The translations under genes were made by a program, and so were the position numbers. This document shows positions 1 to 5,040 of a stretch of 7,137 nucleotides of DNA, one piece after another. Source of the DNA: Candidatus Anaerobutyricum stercoripullorum (GTDB lineage: Bacteria > Bacillota > Clostridia > Lachnospirales > Lachnospiraceae); NCBI GenBank assembly GCA_019114885.1, contig DXEQ01000255.1, forward strand, positions 1 through 7,137, given 5' to 3'. The notes under the pieces were generated by a model that saw only the letters and a list, made by a program, of their open reading frames with translations, was not told the DNA's origin and did not search any database. Positions within the stretch are counted from its first letter, which is position 1. Each line of letters opens with the position of its first letter.

Positions 1-68
1 TTTAAGACAGAAGAACCGGGATAGCAGTACATGCTGTCCTGTTCAAATTCGTAATAATAATCTTTCAT
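1..68 (-). CDS. fic: Fic family protein (AMPylase toxin), N-terminal fragment cut by window edge
   Basis: Only the first 22 codons are inside the window; the gene runs off the left edge on the minus strand. The reading begins MKDYYYEFEQ and then contains YCYPGSSVL, which resembles the conserved Y-x-Y/D-P-G-T-x-V-L-x-N-x-L opening of Fic/DOC-family proteins. Fic enzymes transfer AMP from ATP to hydroxyl side chains of target proteins; the catalytic HPFxxGNGR motif would lie outside the window. The gene follows a VbhA-type antitoxin gene in the same direction, which is the known order for class I Fic toxin-antitoxin modules and strongly supports the call. The start is uncertain: an in-frame ATG at 84-86 would add six residues (MPSYHS). 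Neither start has a good Shine-Dalgarno sequence, and the upstream hairpin at 91-123 may limit translation (inference). Confidence 0.72.
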   Translation of the reverse strand, partial: MKDYYYEFEQDSMYCYPGSSVL

Positions 69-90
69 CGAATGGTAAGACGGCATCAGA

Positions 91-123
91 AACCCGTCTG
101 ACGATGAAAAAAGCAGACGGGTT
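91..123 (-). promoter_or_regulatory. Intergenic hairpin between antitoxin and fic
   Basis: A perfect 10-bp inverted repeat (AACCCGTCTG at 91-100, CAGACGGGTT at 114-123) encloses a 13-nt loop. On the minus strand it begins in the antitoxin stop codon and ends 4 nt before the upstream candidate fic ATG (84-86). No T-run follows it on the minus strand (the T6 is in the loop), so it does not look like an ordinary intrinsic terminator. Its 3' arm contains ACGGG, the only weak Shine-Dalgarno-like sequence before fic. A role in damping toxin translation or setting the antitoxin:toxin ratio is inference. Confidence 0.6.
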
Positions 124-290
124 CAATGTGCCGTATAGCGTGTGATCATTTCCTCAATTGTCATTGATACGGACTGCTCTCCGGCAGCGCAGCGAAGAAG
201 GACGTCGTATTCGGAGTCCGTTAACATCATGCCTTCCATGGCCATGGAGGCTGCCACCTGCCTTGTTAACTTGACTGCATCTCTCTCCAA
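123..290 (-). CDS. VbhA-type antitoxin of Fic toxin (55 aa, TTG start)
   Basis: This 55-residue ORF begins at a TTG codon (288-290) placed 8 nt after a perfect AGGAGG (299-304). The protein reads MERDAVKLTRQ, then S15-M-A-M-E19-G20, then a second helical half ending in EEMITRYTAH. S-x-x-x-E-G is the class I Fic inhibitory motif: in VbhA-like antitoxins the glutamate pairs with the second arginine of the Fic motif and blocks productive ATP binding. The length, the motif near the N-terminus of a short helical protein, and the adjoining downstream Fic gene all fit the VbhA antitoxin family. The gene is easily missed because of its size and TTG start. The antitoxin stop and the fic start are 36-54 nt apart depending on the fic start chosen, so the two are probably co-transcribed, antitoxin first. 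Confidence 0.83.
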   Translation of the reverse strand: MERDAVKLTRQVAASMAMEGMMLTDSEYDVLLRCAAGEQSVSMTIEEMITRYTAH

Positions 291-326
291 CGGAATCACC
301 TCCTGTTTTTGCTCATAGTTATTTAT

Positions 327-335
327 AGTATACCA
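327..335 (-). promoter_or_regulatory. Extended -10 promoter for the antitoxin-fic operon
   Basis: On the minus strand TGG directly precedes TATACT (332-327), giving a TGn extended -10 element with 5/6 match to TATAAT. The -35 region is poor (TTGTAT 16 nt upstream). It lies about 25-30 nt upstream of the antitoxin ribosome binding site, a sensible promoter distance. It is back to back with the riboswitch promoter. Confidence 0.5.
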
Positions 336-398
336 TTTTTTGCGGGAAATACAAAGATGAAATCAAAAAAATAATCTGTCAATATCAACAAAAAAATG

Positions 399-427
399 TT
401 GAAAACTTCGATATAAAGAGTTATAAT
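399..427 (+). promoter_or_regulatory. Sigma-A promoter of the FMN riboswitch leader
   Basis: TTGAAA (399-404) and TATAAT (422-427) are separated by exactly 17 nt, close to the ideal vegetative promoter. Transcription would begin near 434, about 14 nt before the first riboswitch stem. A 6-bp inverted repeat (TCAACA 385-390, TGTTGA 397-402) overlaps the -35 box and could be an operator or chance. Confidence 0.85.
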
Positions 428-447
428 AACCAAAGAATTAAAAACAT

Positions 448-644
448 ATCTTCAGGGCGGGGTGCAAGTCCCCACCGGCGGTAATCACAACAGGATCTGG
501 CTGTCTGTTTTTTTGGCGCGGAGTCGCCAACAGGATGGATGGCGGGAAGAATTATAAGATCCCGGTTTGTGCGAGCCCGCGAGCCGAAAGGCAGGATTCC
601 GGTGAGATTCCGGAGCCGACGGTATAGTCCGGATGGCAGAAGAT
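448..644 (+). ncRNA. FMN riboswitch aptamer (RFN element) with enlarged P3 arm
   Basis: The RNA shows the hallmark RFN sequences in order. P1 is ATCTTC (448-453) paired with GAAGAT (639-644). P2 reads GGGCGGGGTGCAAGTCCCC and is followed by ACCGGCGGT. Next come AGCCCGCGAGC (574-584), then GATTCCGGTGAGATTCCGG with AGCCGACGGTATAGTCCGG, and finally GGATGGCAGAAGAT. FMN binding stabilises P1 and normally turns off downstream riboflavin genes. The element is about 197 nt because roughly 90 nt lie between GGCGGT and AGCCCGCGAGC. That insert can fold as GGATCT (493-498) with AGATCC (557-562), enclosing TTGGCG/CGCCAA (513-518/525-530). The usual GGGAGAAGAT end is GGCAGAAGAT here. The antisense strand has a chance 85-codon ORF. 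Confidence 0.95.
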
Positions 645-768
645 GAGATATTTGTCTGTGTGTTTTGTTGGTTTTCATGGAAGGCCGGTGAGATACATCT
701 GTTTTTTGAATATCAACGAGTCCTGAGATTGACTGCGTGTGCAGTGGATTTCGGGGCTTTTCTTTTTT
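645..768 (+). terminator. Riboswitch expression platform with intrinsic terminator
   Basis: The terminator hairpin has arms 719-736 and 741-758 around a GTGT loop. It pairs over 18 positions, with one G-G mismatch and a few G-T wobbles, and is followed by TTTTCTTTTTT (758-768). Upstream, CATCT (696-700) can pair with AGATG (641-645), and AATATC (709-714) can pair with GATATT (647-652). These could form an alternative fold that opens P1 when FMN is absent. The layout fits transcriptional control: FMN bound gives termination. The terminator is obvious; the antiterminator pairing is inference. Confidence 0.88.
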
Positions 769-830
769 CTGCGTTTACTGAAACCATATCTTTTTAATTA
801 CATTTGCAAACAGAAAGGAATGAGTGTAAC

Positions 831-2375
831 ATGAGTAACTATTATCTTGGCTTTGACGCCGGAACCCAGAGCGTCAAGGTGGCGGTATATGATGAACAGA
901 TGAACTGCGTGGCTTCTTCCAGCGCTCCGACAACATTGACTTACCCGCATCCGGGATGGGTCAGCATGGACTGTGACGAGTATCTGGCGCTGACGATACG
1001 GGGGATGAAAAACTGCGCGGATGCGATGCGGCAGAAAGGGATGGACCCGGCAGAGGTGCGGTCCATCATGGGGGACGGTATCATCTGCGGTATCTGCGGC
1101 GTGGACGCCGATGGCAATGCCATCACGCCGTACATCAATTATCTGGATTCACGGACGGCGGAGGACGCGGAAGAGATCAACAGCTGGAATCTGGATATCT
1201 GGGGAAGGGAGACGGGCAACCCGGAGGCAAACTGCATGTTTCCGGCCCTGTTTGCCCGGTGGTTTTTAAAGAATTCTGCGGAGTTTCAGGAGCGGGGCGT
1301 GAAGTTTGTCCATGACGCTCCATATGTGCTGGCACATCTGGCGGGCCTTAAGGCGGAAGAGATGTTCATCGACTGGGGGACCATGTCCGGATGGGGGCTT
1401 GGATATAAGGTGGAGGAGAAATGCTGGTCTGCGGAACAGCTCTCTCTTCTGGGAATTCCGGAGTCCATGATGCCGCGCATCGTAAAGCCCTGGGATATCG
1501 TAGGCCATCTGACGGAGGAGATGGCGGAAAAGACCGGATTTCCGGCGGGGATTCCTGTCTGTGCCGGGGCGGGCGACACGATGCAGTCCATGATCGGCAG
1601 CGGAAACATGCAGCCGGGACAGGCCGTGGATGTGGCGGGAACCTGCTCCATGTTCTGTGTGTCCACGAAAGGAATTGTGCCGGAGCTCAGCCGGAAGGGC
1701 GCCGGTCTGATCTTCAACAGCGGCACCCTGCCGGATACATACTTTTACTGGGGCTACATCCGCACCGGCGGTCTGGCGCTTCGCTGGTACAAGGACAACA
1801 TCTGTAGGCAGGAGGAGGACGGGGACTATTATCAGGTTCTGAGCAGTCAGGCGGCAGAGGTGCCGGCCGGTTCAGGCGGCGTACTGTTTCTGCCGTATCT
1901 GACCGGCGGGATGAATGATATTTTGGATGCCTCGGGGTGTTTCCTCAACATGACCATGGATACCGACCAGGCGGTGCTCTGGCGGGCGGTGCTGGAGGCC
2001 ATCGGCTACGATTACATGGAGATCACCGACCTGTACCGGGCGGCGGGCATTGATTTAAGCCGGATTACCATCACCGAGGGAGGCAGCCGGGATGAACTGT
2101 GGAATCAGATGAAGGCGGACATGCTGGGCAGCCGGACCATCACACTGGAAAATGCGGCGGGAGCCGTCATGACCAACTGCCTGTTTGGCGCTTACGCGGT
2201 AGGAAATGTATCGGATATCCGGGAGGCGCTCACGGACAATCTTCATATTAAAAAGGTATGTGAACCGGACTCCGAAAACCATGCATTTTATCGGAGACAG
2301 TATGAGAAGAAGAACCGTCTGGTGAAGACAGAACTGGCGCAGGCCTTCCGCACACTGAAGGAAATGCGGGAATGA
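831..2375 (+). CDS. FGGY-family carbohydrate kinase (substrate unknown; xylulokinase-like)
   Basis: The 514-residue product is cytosolic and near the usual FGGY length of about 500. It has the N-terminal phosphate loop G7-F-D9-A-G-T12-Q-S14, a probable sugar-contact region YLDSR (104-108), the catalytic-base motif AGAGD with D249, and the adenosine-side motifs DVAGT (267-271) and GGSRDELWNQMKAD (417-430). These kinases phosphorylate ketopentoses, polyols or related sugars with ATP. The GGxxxxxWxQxxAD-like segment is closest in feel to xylulokinases, but I cannot fix the substrate. The ATG at 831 is chosen because the protein then starts MSNYYLGFDAG like its family, with AAGGAA (815-820) 10 nt upstream; a TTG at 804 would precede that site. 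The only upstream control element visible is the FMN riboswitch and terminator, so it may be flavin-regulated. Arginine codons are mostly CGG (15 of 23). Confidence 0.9.
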   Translation: MSNYYLGFDAGTQSVKVAVYDEQMNCVASSSAPTTLTYPHPGWVSMDCDEYLALTIRGMKNCADAMRQKGMDPAEVRSIMGDGIICGICGVDADGNAITPYINYLDSRTAEDAEEINSWNLDIWGRETGNPEANCMFPALFARWFLKNSAEFQERGVKFVHDAPYVLAHLAGLKAEEMFIDWGTMSGWGLGYKVEEKCWSAEQLSLLGIPESMMPRIVKPWDIVGHLTEEMAEKTGFPAGIPVCAGAGDTMQSMIGSGNMQPGQAVDVAGTCSMFCVSTKGIVPELSRKGAGLIFNSGTLPDTYFYWGYIRTGGLALRWYKDNICRQEEDGDYYQVLSSQAAEVPAGSGGVLFLPYLTGGMNDILDASGCFLNMTMDTDQAVLWRAVLEAIGYDYMEITDLYRAAGIDLSRITITEGGSRDELWNQMKADMLGSRTITLENAAGAVMTNCLFGAYAVGNVSDIREALTDNLHIKKVCEPDSENHAFYRRQYEKKNRLVKTELAQAFRTLKEMRE

Positions 2376-2415
2376 TTTTTTTTTAATACATGCGTACTAT
2401 TTGTTAAAAATCATT
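2371..2415. repeat. AT-rich inverted repeat after the kinase gene
   Basis: AATGATTTTT (2371-2380) and AAAAATCATT (2406-2415) form a perfect 10-bp inverted repeat around a 25-nt loop, starting within the kinase stop region. The stem is weak, the loop is long and no T-run follows, so it is a poor intrinsic terminator. No better terminator is visible between the kinase and the hydrogenase gene. Confidence 0.4.
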
Positions 2416-2419
2416 TGCG

Positions 2420-2448
2420 TTATGAGAGCATGAATGTTAAACTATAAA
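2420..2448 (+). promoter_or_regulatory. Possible promoter of the hydrogenase gene
   Basis: TATAAA (2443-2448) matches the -10 consensus at 5/6 and sits 17 nt after a weak -35, TTATGA (2420-2425). It would place the transcript start near 2455, about 75 nt before the ribosome binding site. The -35 is poor, so this is tentative. Confidence 0.35.
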
Positions 2449-2543
2449 CAAAATCAACCTTTATGTTATTTGATGCCTGCGTGTCTGTTTGCCTGAGTGA
2501 AGACGGGCGGGCGCGAACCATTCAAAAATTAGGAGGATTATGT

Positions 2544-4013
2544 ATGGTTACAAATGATGCTACAATTTTGAAGATCAAACACGAAGTACTGTACCGGGTG
2601 GCGAAGCTGGCATATGACGGAGAGTTCGAGGAGAAGAAGGGAACTATTCCTTACGAGATGATTCCGGGACCGAAAGCGCAGTTCCGCTGCTGTATCTACA
2701 AGGAGAGAGAGGTCATCAGACAGAGAATCAACCTGGCGGAGGGCAAAACGCCGACAGGTGAGACTCCGGATTTTTCCAAGGGACATAAGATCGTATATGT
2801 TATCCCGTCCGCATGTGAGGAATGTCCGATCGCCAGATATACGGTGACGAACAACTGTCAGAACTGTATGGGCAAGGCCTGCTACAACTCCTGTAACTTT
2901 GGCGCCATCACCATTGGTATGCATCAGGCGTACATTGACCCATCCAAATGTAAGGAATGTGGTAAATGTGCCGCAGCCTGTCCGTATAACGCCATCGCGG
3001 ATCTGATGCGTCCGTGCCGTAAGAGCTGTCCGGTGGACGCCCTGCAGGTAGATCCGGATACAGGAATCGCTATGATCGATGATGAGAAATGTATTTCCTG
3101 CGGTCAGTGTATCCACAGCTGTCCGTTCGGAGCCATCGGTTCCATTACATATATCGTGGATATCATCAACGCCATGCGTGAAGGCAAGAAGGTATACGCC
3201 ATGGTTGCCCCTGCGCTGGAAGGCCAGTTTGGCGAGAAGATCACCATGGCCAGCCTGAAGAAGGCGGCAAAGGATATCGGATTTACCGATATGTATGAGC
3301 TGGGTCTCGGCGGCGACCTGACAGCACTTTACGAGGCAAGAGAGTGGGCGGAGGCTTACAAAGAAGGCAAGCAGCTGACCACATCCTGCTGTCCGGGATT
3401 TGTGAACATGGTGAAGAAACATTTCCCGAAGATCGCAGATCACGTTTCCACCACCGTATCTCCGATGTGTGCGGTTTCCCGTATGATCAAGGCAAAGGAT
3501 CCGGACGCCGTGACCGTATTTGTAGGTCCTTGTGTGGCTAAGAAGAGCGAGGCGGCTGACTCCGGTATCGAGGGCAACGCAGATTTCGTTCTGACCATCG
3601 GTGAGTTCCGTGCCATGATGAAGGCAAAAGGTGTGGAGCTTGAGGAAGTGGCCAACGATTATCAGGAGGCTTCCGTATTTGGTAAACGTTTCGGCAACAG
3701 CGGCGGTGTTACTAACGCCGTTCTGGAATCCCTGAAAGAGGAGAACCAGGATGCGGATGTGACCGTTACCGTATGTAACGGCGCGGCAGAATGTAAGAAG
3801 GCACTTCTCATGCTGCAGGCAGGCAAGCTCAAGACTGACTTTATCGAAGGTATGGCCTGCGTCGGCGGCTGTGTCGGCGGTCCGAGCAAGCATCGTTCCG
3901 AGATGGAGACAAAACGTTTCCGTGACAAGCTGATCAAGGAAGCGGACGACAGAAATATCCTGGACAACCTGTCCGAGGTGGATCTGGATTCCTTCTCCAT
4001 GTACAGACATTAA
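2544..4013 (+). CDS. [FeFe] hydrogenase, group B type, with N-terminal iron-sulfur domains
   Basis: This 489-residue cytosolic iron-sulfur enzyme should interconvert protons and H2 using ferredoxin-like electron carriers. The catalytic H-cluster signatures are all present: L1 TTSCCPGF (279-286, ligand C283 with proton-relay C282), L2 VGPCVAKKSE (327-336, C330), and L3 EGMACVGGCVGG (435-446, C439 and C443). The CCPGF and GMACVGGC forms fit group B rather than the CCPGW/GGGQP forms of group A. N-terminal cluster motifs are C91/C94, C105-x2-C-x4-C-x3-C117, a ferredoxin motif at C136/139/142/146, a C158-x3-C162 pair, and C183/186/189/193. The ATG at 2544 has AGGAGG 7 nt upstream; an in-frame ATG at 2463 lacks one. 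Arginine codons are almost all CGT or AGA, unlike the CGG-rich kinase, which suggests high expression. No maturase genes (HydE/F/G) or partner subunits are adjacent. The physiological role of group B enzymes is poorly known. Confidence 0.93.
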   Translation: MVTNDATILKIKHEVLYRVAKLAYDGEFEEKKGTIPYEMIPGPKAQFRCCIYKEREVIRQRINLAEGKTPTGETPDFSKGHKIVYVIPSACEECPIARYTVTNNCQNCMGKACYNSCNFGAITIGMHQAYIDPSKCKECGKCAAACPYNAIADLMRPCRKSCPVDALQVDPDTGIAMIDDEKCISCGQCIHSCPFGAIGSITYIVDIINAMREGKKVYAMVAPALEGQFGEKITMASLKKAAKDIGFTDMYELGLGGDLTALYEAREWAEAYKEGKQLTTSCCPGFVNMVKKHFPKIADHVSTTVSPMCAVSRMIKAKDPDAVTVFVGPCVAKKSEAADSGIEGNADFVLTIGEFRAMMKAKGVELEEVANDYQEASVFGKRFGNSGGVTNAVLESLKEENQDADVTVTVCNGAAECKKALLMLQAGKLKTDFIEGMACVGGCVGGPSKHRSEMETKRFRDKLIKEADDRNILDNLSEVDLDSFSMYRH

Positions 4014-4019
4014 TTCTCC

Positions 4020-4048
4020 TTGCATTTTGTGCAAAGGTCTGTTAGAAT
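4020..4048 (+). promoter_or_regulatory. Probable promoter of the tRNA-Ser gene
   Basis: TTGCAT (4020-4025) and TAGAAT (4043-4048) are spaced by 17 nt, beginning 7 nt after the hydrogenase stop. Transcription would start near 4055, about 45 nt before the tRNA. The -10 is 5/6; the -35 matches only in its TTG. Confidence 0.55.
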
Positions 4049-4062
4049 AATATAGCATATCG

Positions 4063-4100
4063 GCAGGAAGGCAGATTCCTCTGCTTTCCTGCATTCTTTT
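4063..4100 (+). terminator. Strong hairpin between hydrogenase and tRNA, likely hydrogenase terminator
   Basis: GCAGGAAGGCAGA (4063-4075) pairs with TCTGCTTTCCTGC (4080-4092) in a 13-bp stem with one G-T wobble and a TTCC tetraloop. The tail is ATTCTTTT (4093-4100), which ends at the first base of the tRNA. It probably ends the hydrogenase transcript. It also lies downstream of the candidate tRNA promoter, so it would form in the tRNA leader, which is odd. Confidence 0.65.
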
Positions 4101-4188
4101 GGAGATGTACCCAAGTGGTTGAAGGGTCCGCACTCGAAATGCGGTAGGTCGGGTAACCGGCGCGAGGGTTCGAATCCCTCCATTTCCG
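4101..4188 (+). tRNA. tRNA-Ser, anticodon CGA
   Basis: The 88-nt gene folds as a class II tRNA with a long variable arm, as expected for serine. The acceptor arms GGAGATG (4101-4107) and CATTTCC (4181-4187) pair with one G-T wobble, and G4188 is the discriminator. The anticodon stem CCGCA/TGCGG encloses the loop CTCGAAA, giving anticodon CGA at 4135-4137, which reads UCG codons. The T loop is GTTCGAATC. The CCA end is not encoded (GTA follows). It has its own candidate promoter upstream and a terminator 11 nt downstream. Confidence 0.97.
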
Positions 4189-4199
4189 TATCATAAAAG

Positions 4200-4231
4200 C
4201 GGCAGTGTTTTTTTGAACACTGTCGTTTTTT
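4200..4231 (+). terminator. Intrinsic terminator of the tRNA-Ser gene
   Basis: CGGCAGTGTT (4200-4209) pairs with AACACTGTCG (4216-4225) across a 6-nt loop, with one G-T wobble, and is followed by six T residues (4226-4231). Confidence 0.85.
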
Positions 4232-4290
4232 GCTGCGCAAAACTTCTTTTTGAGCGTTGTCGCTTTTTGCTGTATAAAAACTTTTTGCGA
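4221..4290 (+). repeat. Degenerate tandem repeat, period about 37 bp
   Basis: The segment beginning TGTCGTTTTTTGCTG at 4221 is echoed by TGTCGCTTTTTGCTG at 4258, and both continue with an A-run, CTT, and T-run (AAAACTTCTTTTTGAG versus AAAAACTTTTTGCGA). Two copies are visible. The first overlaps the 3' half of the tRNA terminator. No coding potential was seen here. Confidence 0.55.
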
Positions 4291-4336
4291 ACAGGAGTCC
4301 ATTTTTGCTTTGTGGAACATTCTTTCAGAATTTCCT

Positions 4337-4366
4337 GTGGCATATTTCTCATGAATCCGGTATAAT
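4337..4366 (+). promoter_or_regulatory. Promoter of the acidic protein-TraX unit
   Basis: A perfect TATAAT (4361-4366) lies 18 nt after GTGGCA (4337-4342, 4/6 match to TTGACA). Transcription would start near 4373, leaving a leader of about 80 nt before the ATG at 4453. Confidence 0.6.
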
Positions 4367-4452
4367 GGCAGTGTTCGAGTATTTTTTATGATGCGGACTC
4401 TGCCGTCACATACAGACGCGGAGTTAAGCAAAGCACAAGGAGGATCAAAAAG

Positions 4453-5040
4453 ATGAGTAACAAGGATAAATTTAAAGTATATTCCAACGACAACATGCCG
4501 AAGAAGAATCAGCAGGAAGAGATGTCTGTGGAACTGGAGATTCCACACGAGGATCTGGTAACCGGTCTCTTTGTCACCAGCCCGTACTTTATGGAGATGA
4601 TGATGGCGCAGGATTATTTCTACTATCCGGTGGATGTGGAGGCCGACGAGTCCCTGATGGCGCCGATGTTAAGCCCGGACGTGCTGCATGATTTTATCAA
4701 AAGCACAGAGAAATACCGCAAAAAAGAGGGAATCCCGACAGCACTGTTTTTACATGTGGCTGTGGAAGATGAAGAGGGAGACCAGGATATGGTATCCGTA
4801 TTTGACGGCCTGATGCAGACAGAGTTCACTAAGTTTTTCCATACGGTGGTCGCTGTCATGAATCCGGACTCCGCCCTGGACGAGTCTTTTGAGGATGTGT
4901 TCAGCGGTCTCATGGACGAGCTGGCAGAGAACGGATATCTGGATAATATCATCAATAATCTGGCGGATTATTTGAGTGATCCGGAGGTCATGGAGGCTAT
5001 GCTGTTCCCGGAGGATGATGACGACGAGGATGACGAGTAA
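4453..5040 (+). CDS. Acidic hypothetical protein, 195 aa
   Basis: I do not recognise this family. The start is clear: AGGAGG (4438-4443) lies 9 nt before ATG. The protein has a short basic and polar N-terminus (about residues 1-22), no signal peptide, no transmembrane segment and no cysteine. The middle contains methionine- and aromatic-rich stretches (PYFMEMMMAQDYFYYPV, 44-60) and hydrophobic segments such as ALFLHVAV (97-104) and FHTVVAVM (129-136). The C-terminus ends in PEDDDDEDDE (186-195), a strongly acidic tail. It is probably cytosolic. Its stop overlaps the likely start of the TraX-family gene by 11 nt, so the two are probably co-transcribed and translationally coupled. A chaperone, adaptor or interaction role for the acidic tail would be a guess. 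Confidence 0.85.
   Translation: MSNKDKFKVYSNDNMPKKNQQEEMSVELEIPHEDLVTGLFVTSPYFMEMMMAQDYFYYPVDVEADESLMAPMLSPDVLHDFIKSTEKYRKKEGIPTALFLHVAVEDEEGDQDMVSVFDGLMQTEFTKFFHTVVAVMNPDSALDESFEDVFSGLMDELAENGYLDNIINNLADYLSDPEVMEAMLFPEDDDDEDDE

Noticed and set aside
91..123. Reading the fic-upstream hairpin as an intrinsic terminator
   Set aside because: The T-run is in the loop, not after the stem, on the transcribed strand, and the toxin gene lies directly downstream.
421..678. An 85-codon open frame on the minus strand over the riboswitch
   Set aside because: It lies entirely across the FMN aptamer, its leader and the start of the expression platform, and its residues show no protein-like pattern.
2463..2543. 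N-terminal extension of the hydrogenase from the ATG at 2463
   Set aside because: It has no ribosome binding site and its residues do not resemble the family, whereas ATG 2544 follows AGGAGG at 7 nt.
2538..4133. A 531-codon open frame on the minus strand opposite the hydrogenase gene
   Set aside because: It mirrors a well-supported gene with intact catalytic motifs, has no recognisable domain, and is explained by the codon bias of the opposite strand.
4042..4548. Minus-strand open frames across the tRNA-Ser region (one with an EGFEPSR-like stretch)
   Set aside because: The stretch is the antisense reading of the tRNA T-arm, a common annotation artefact.
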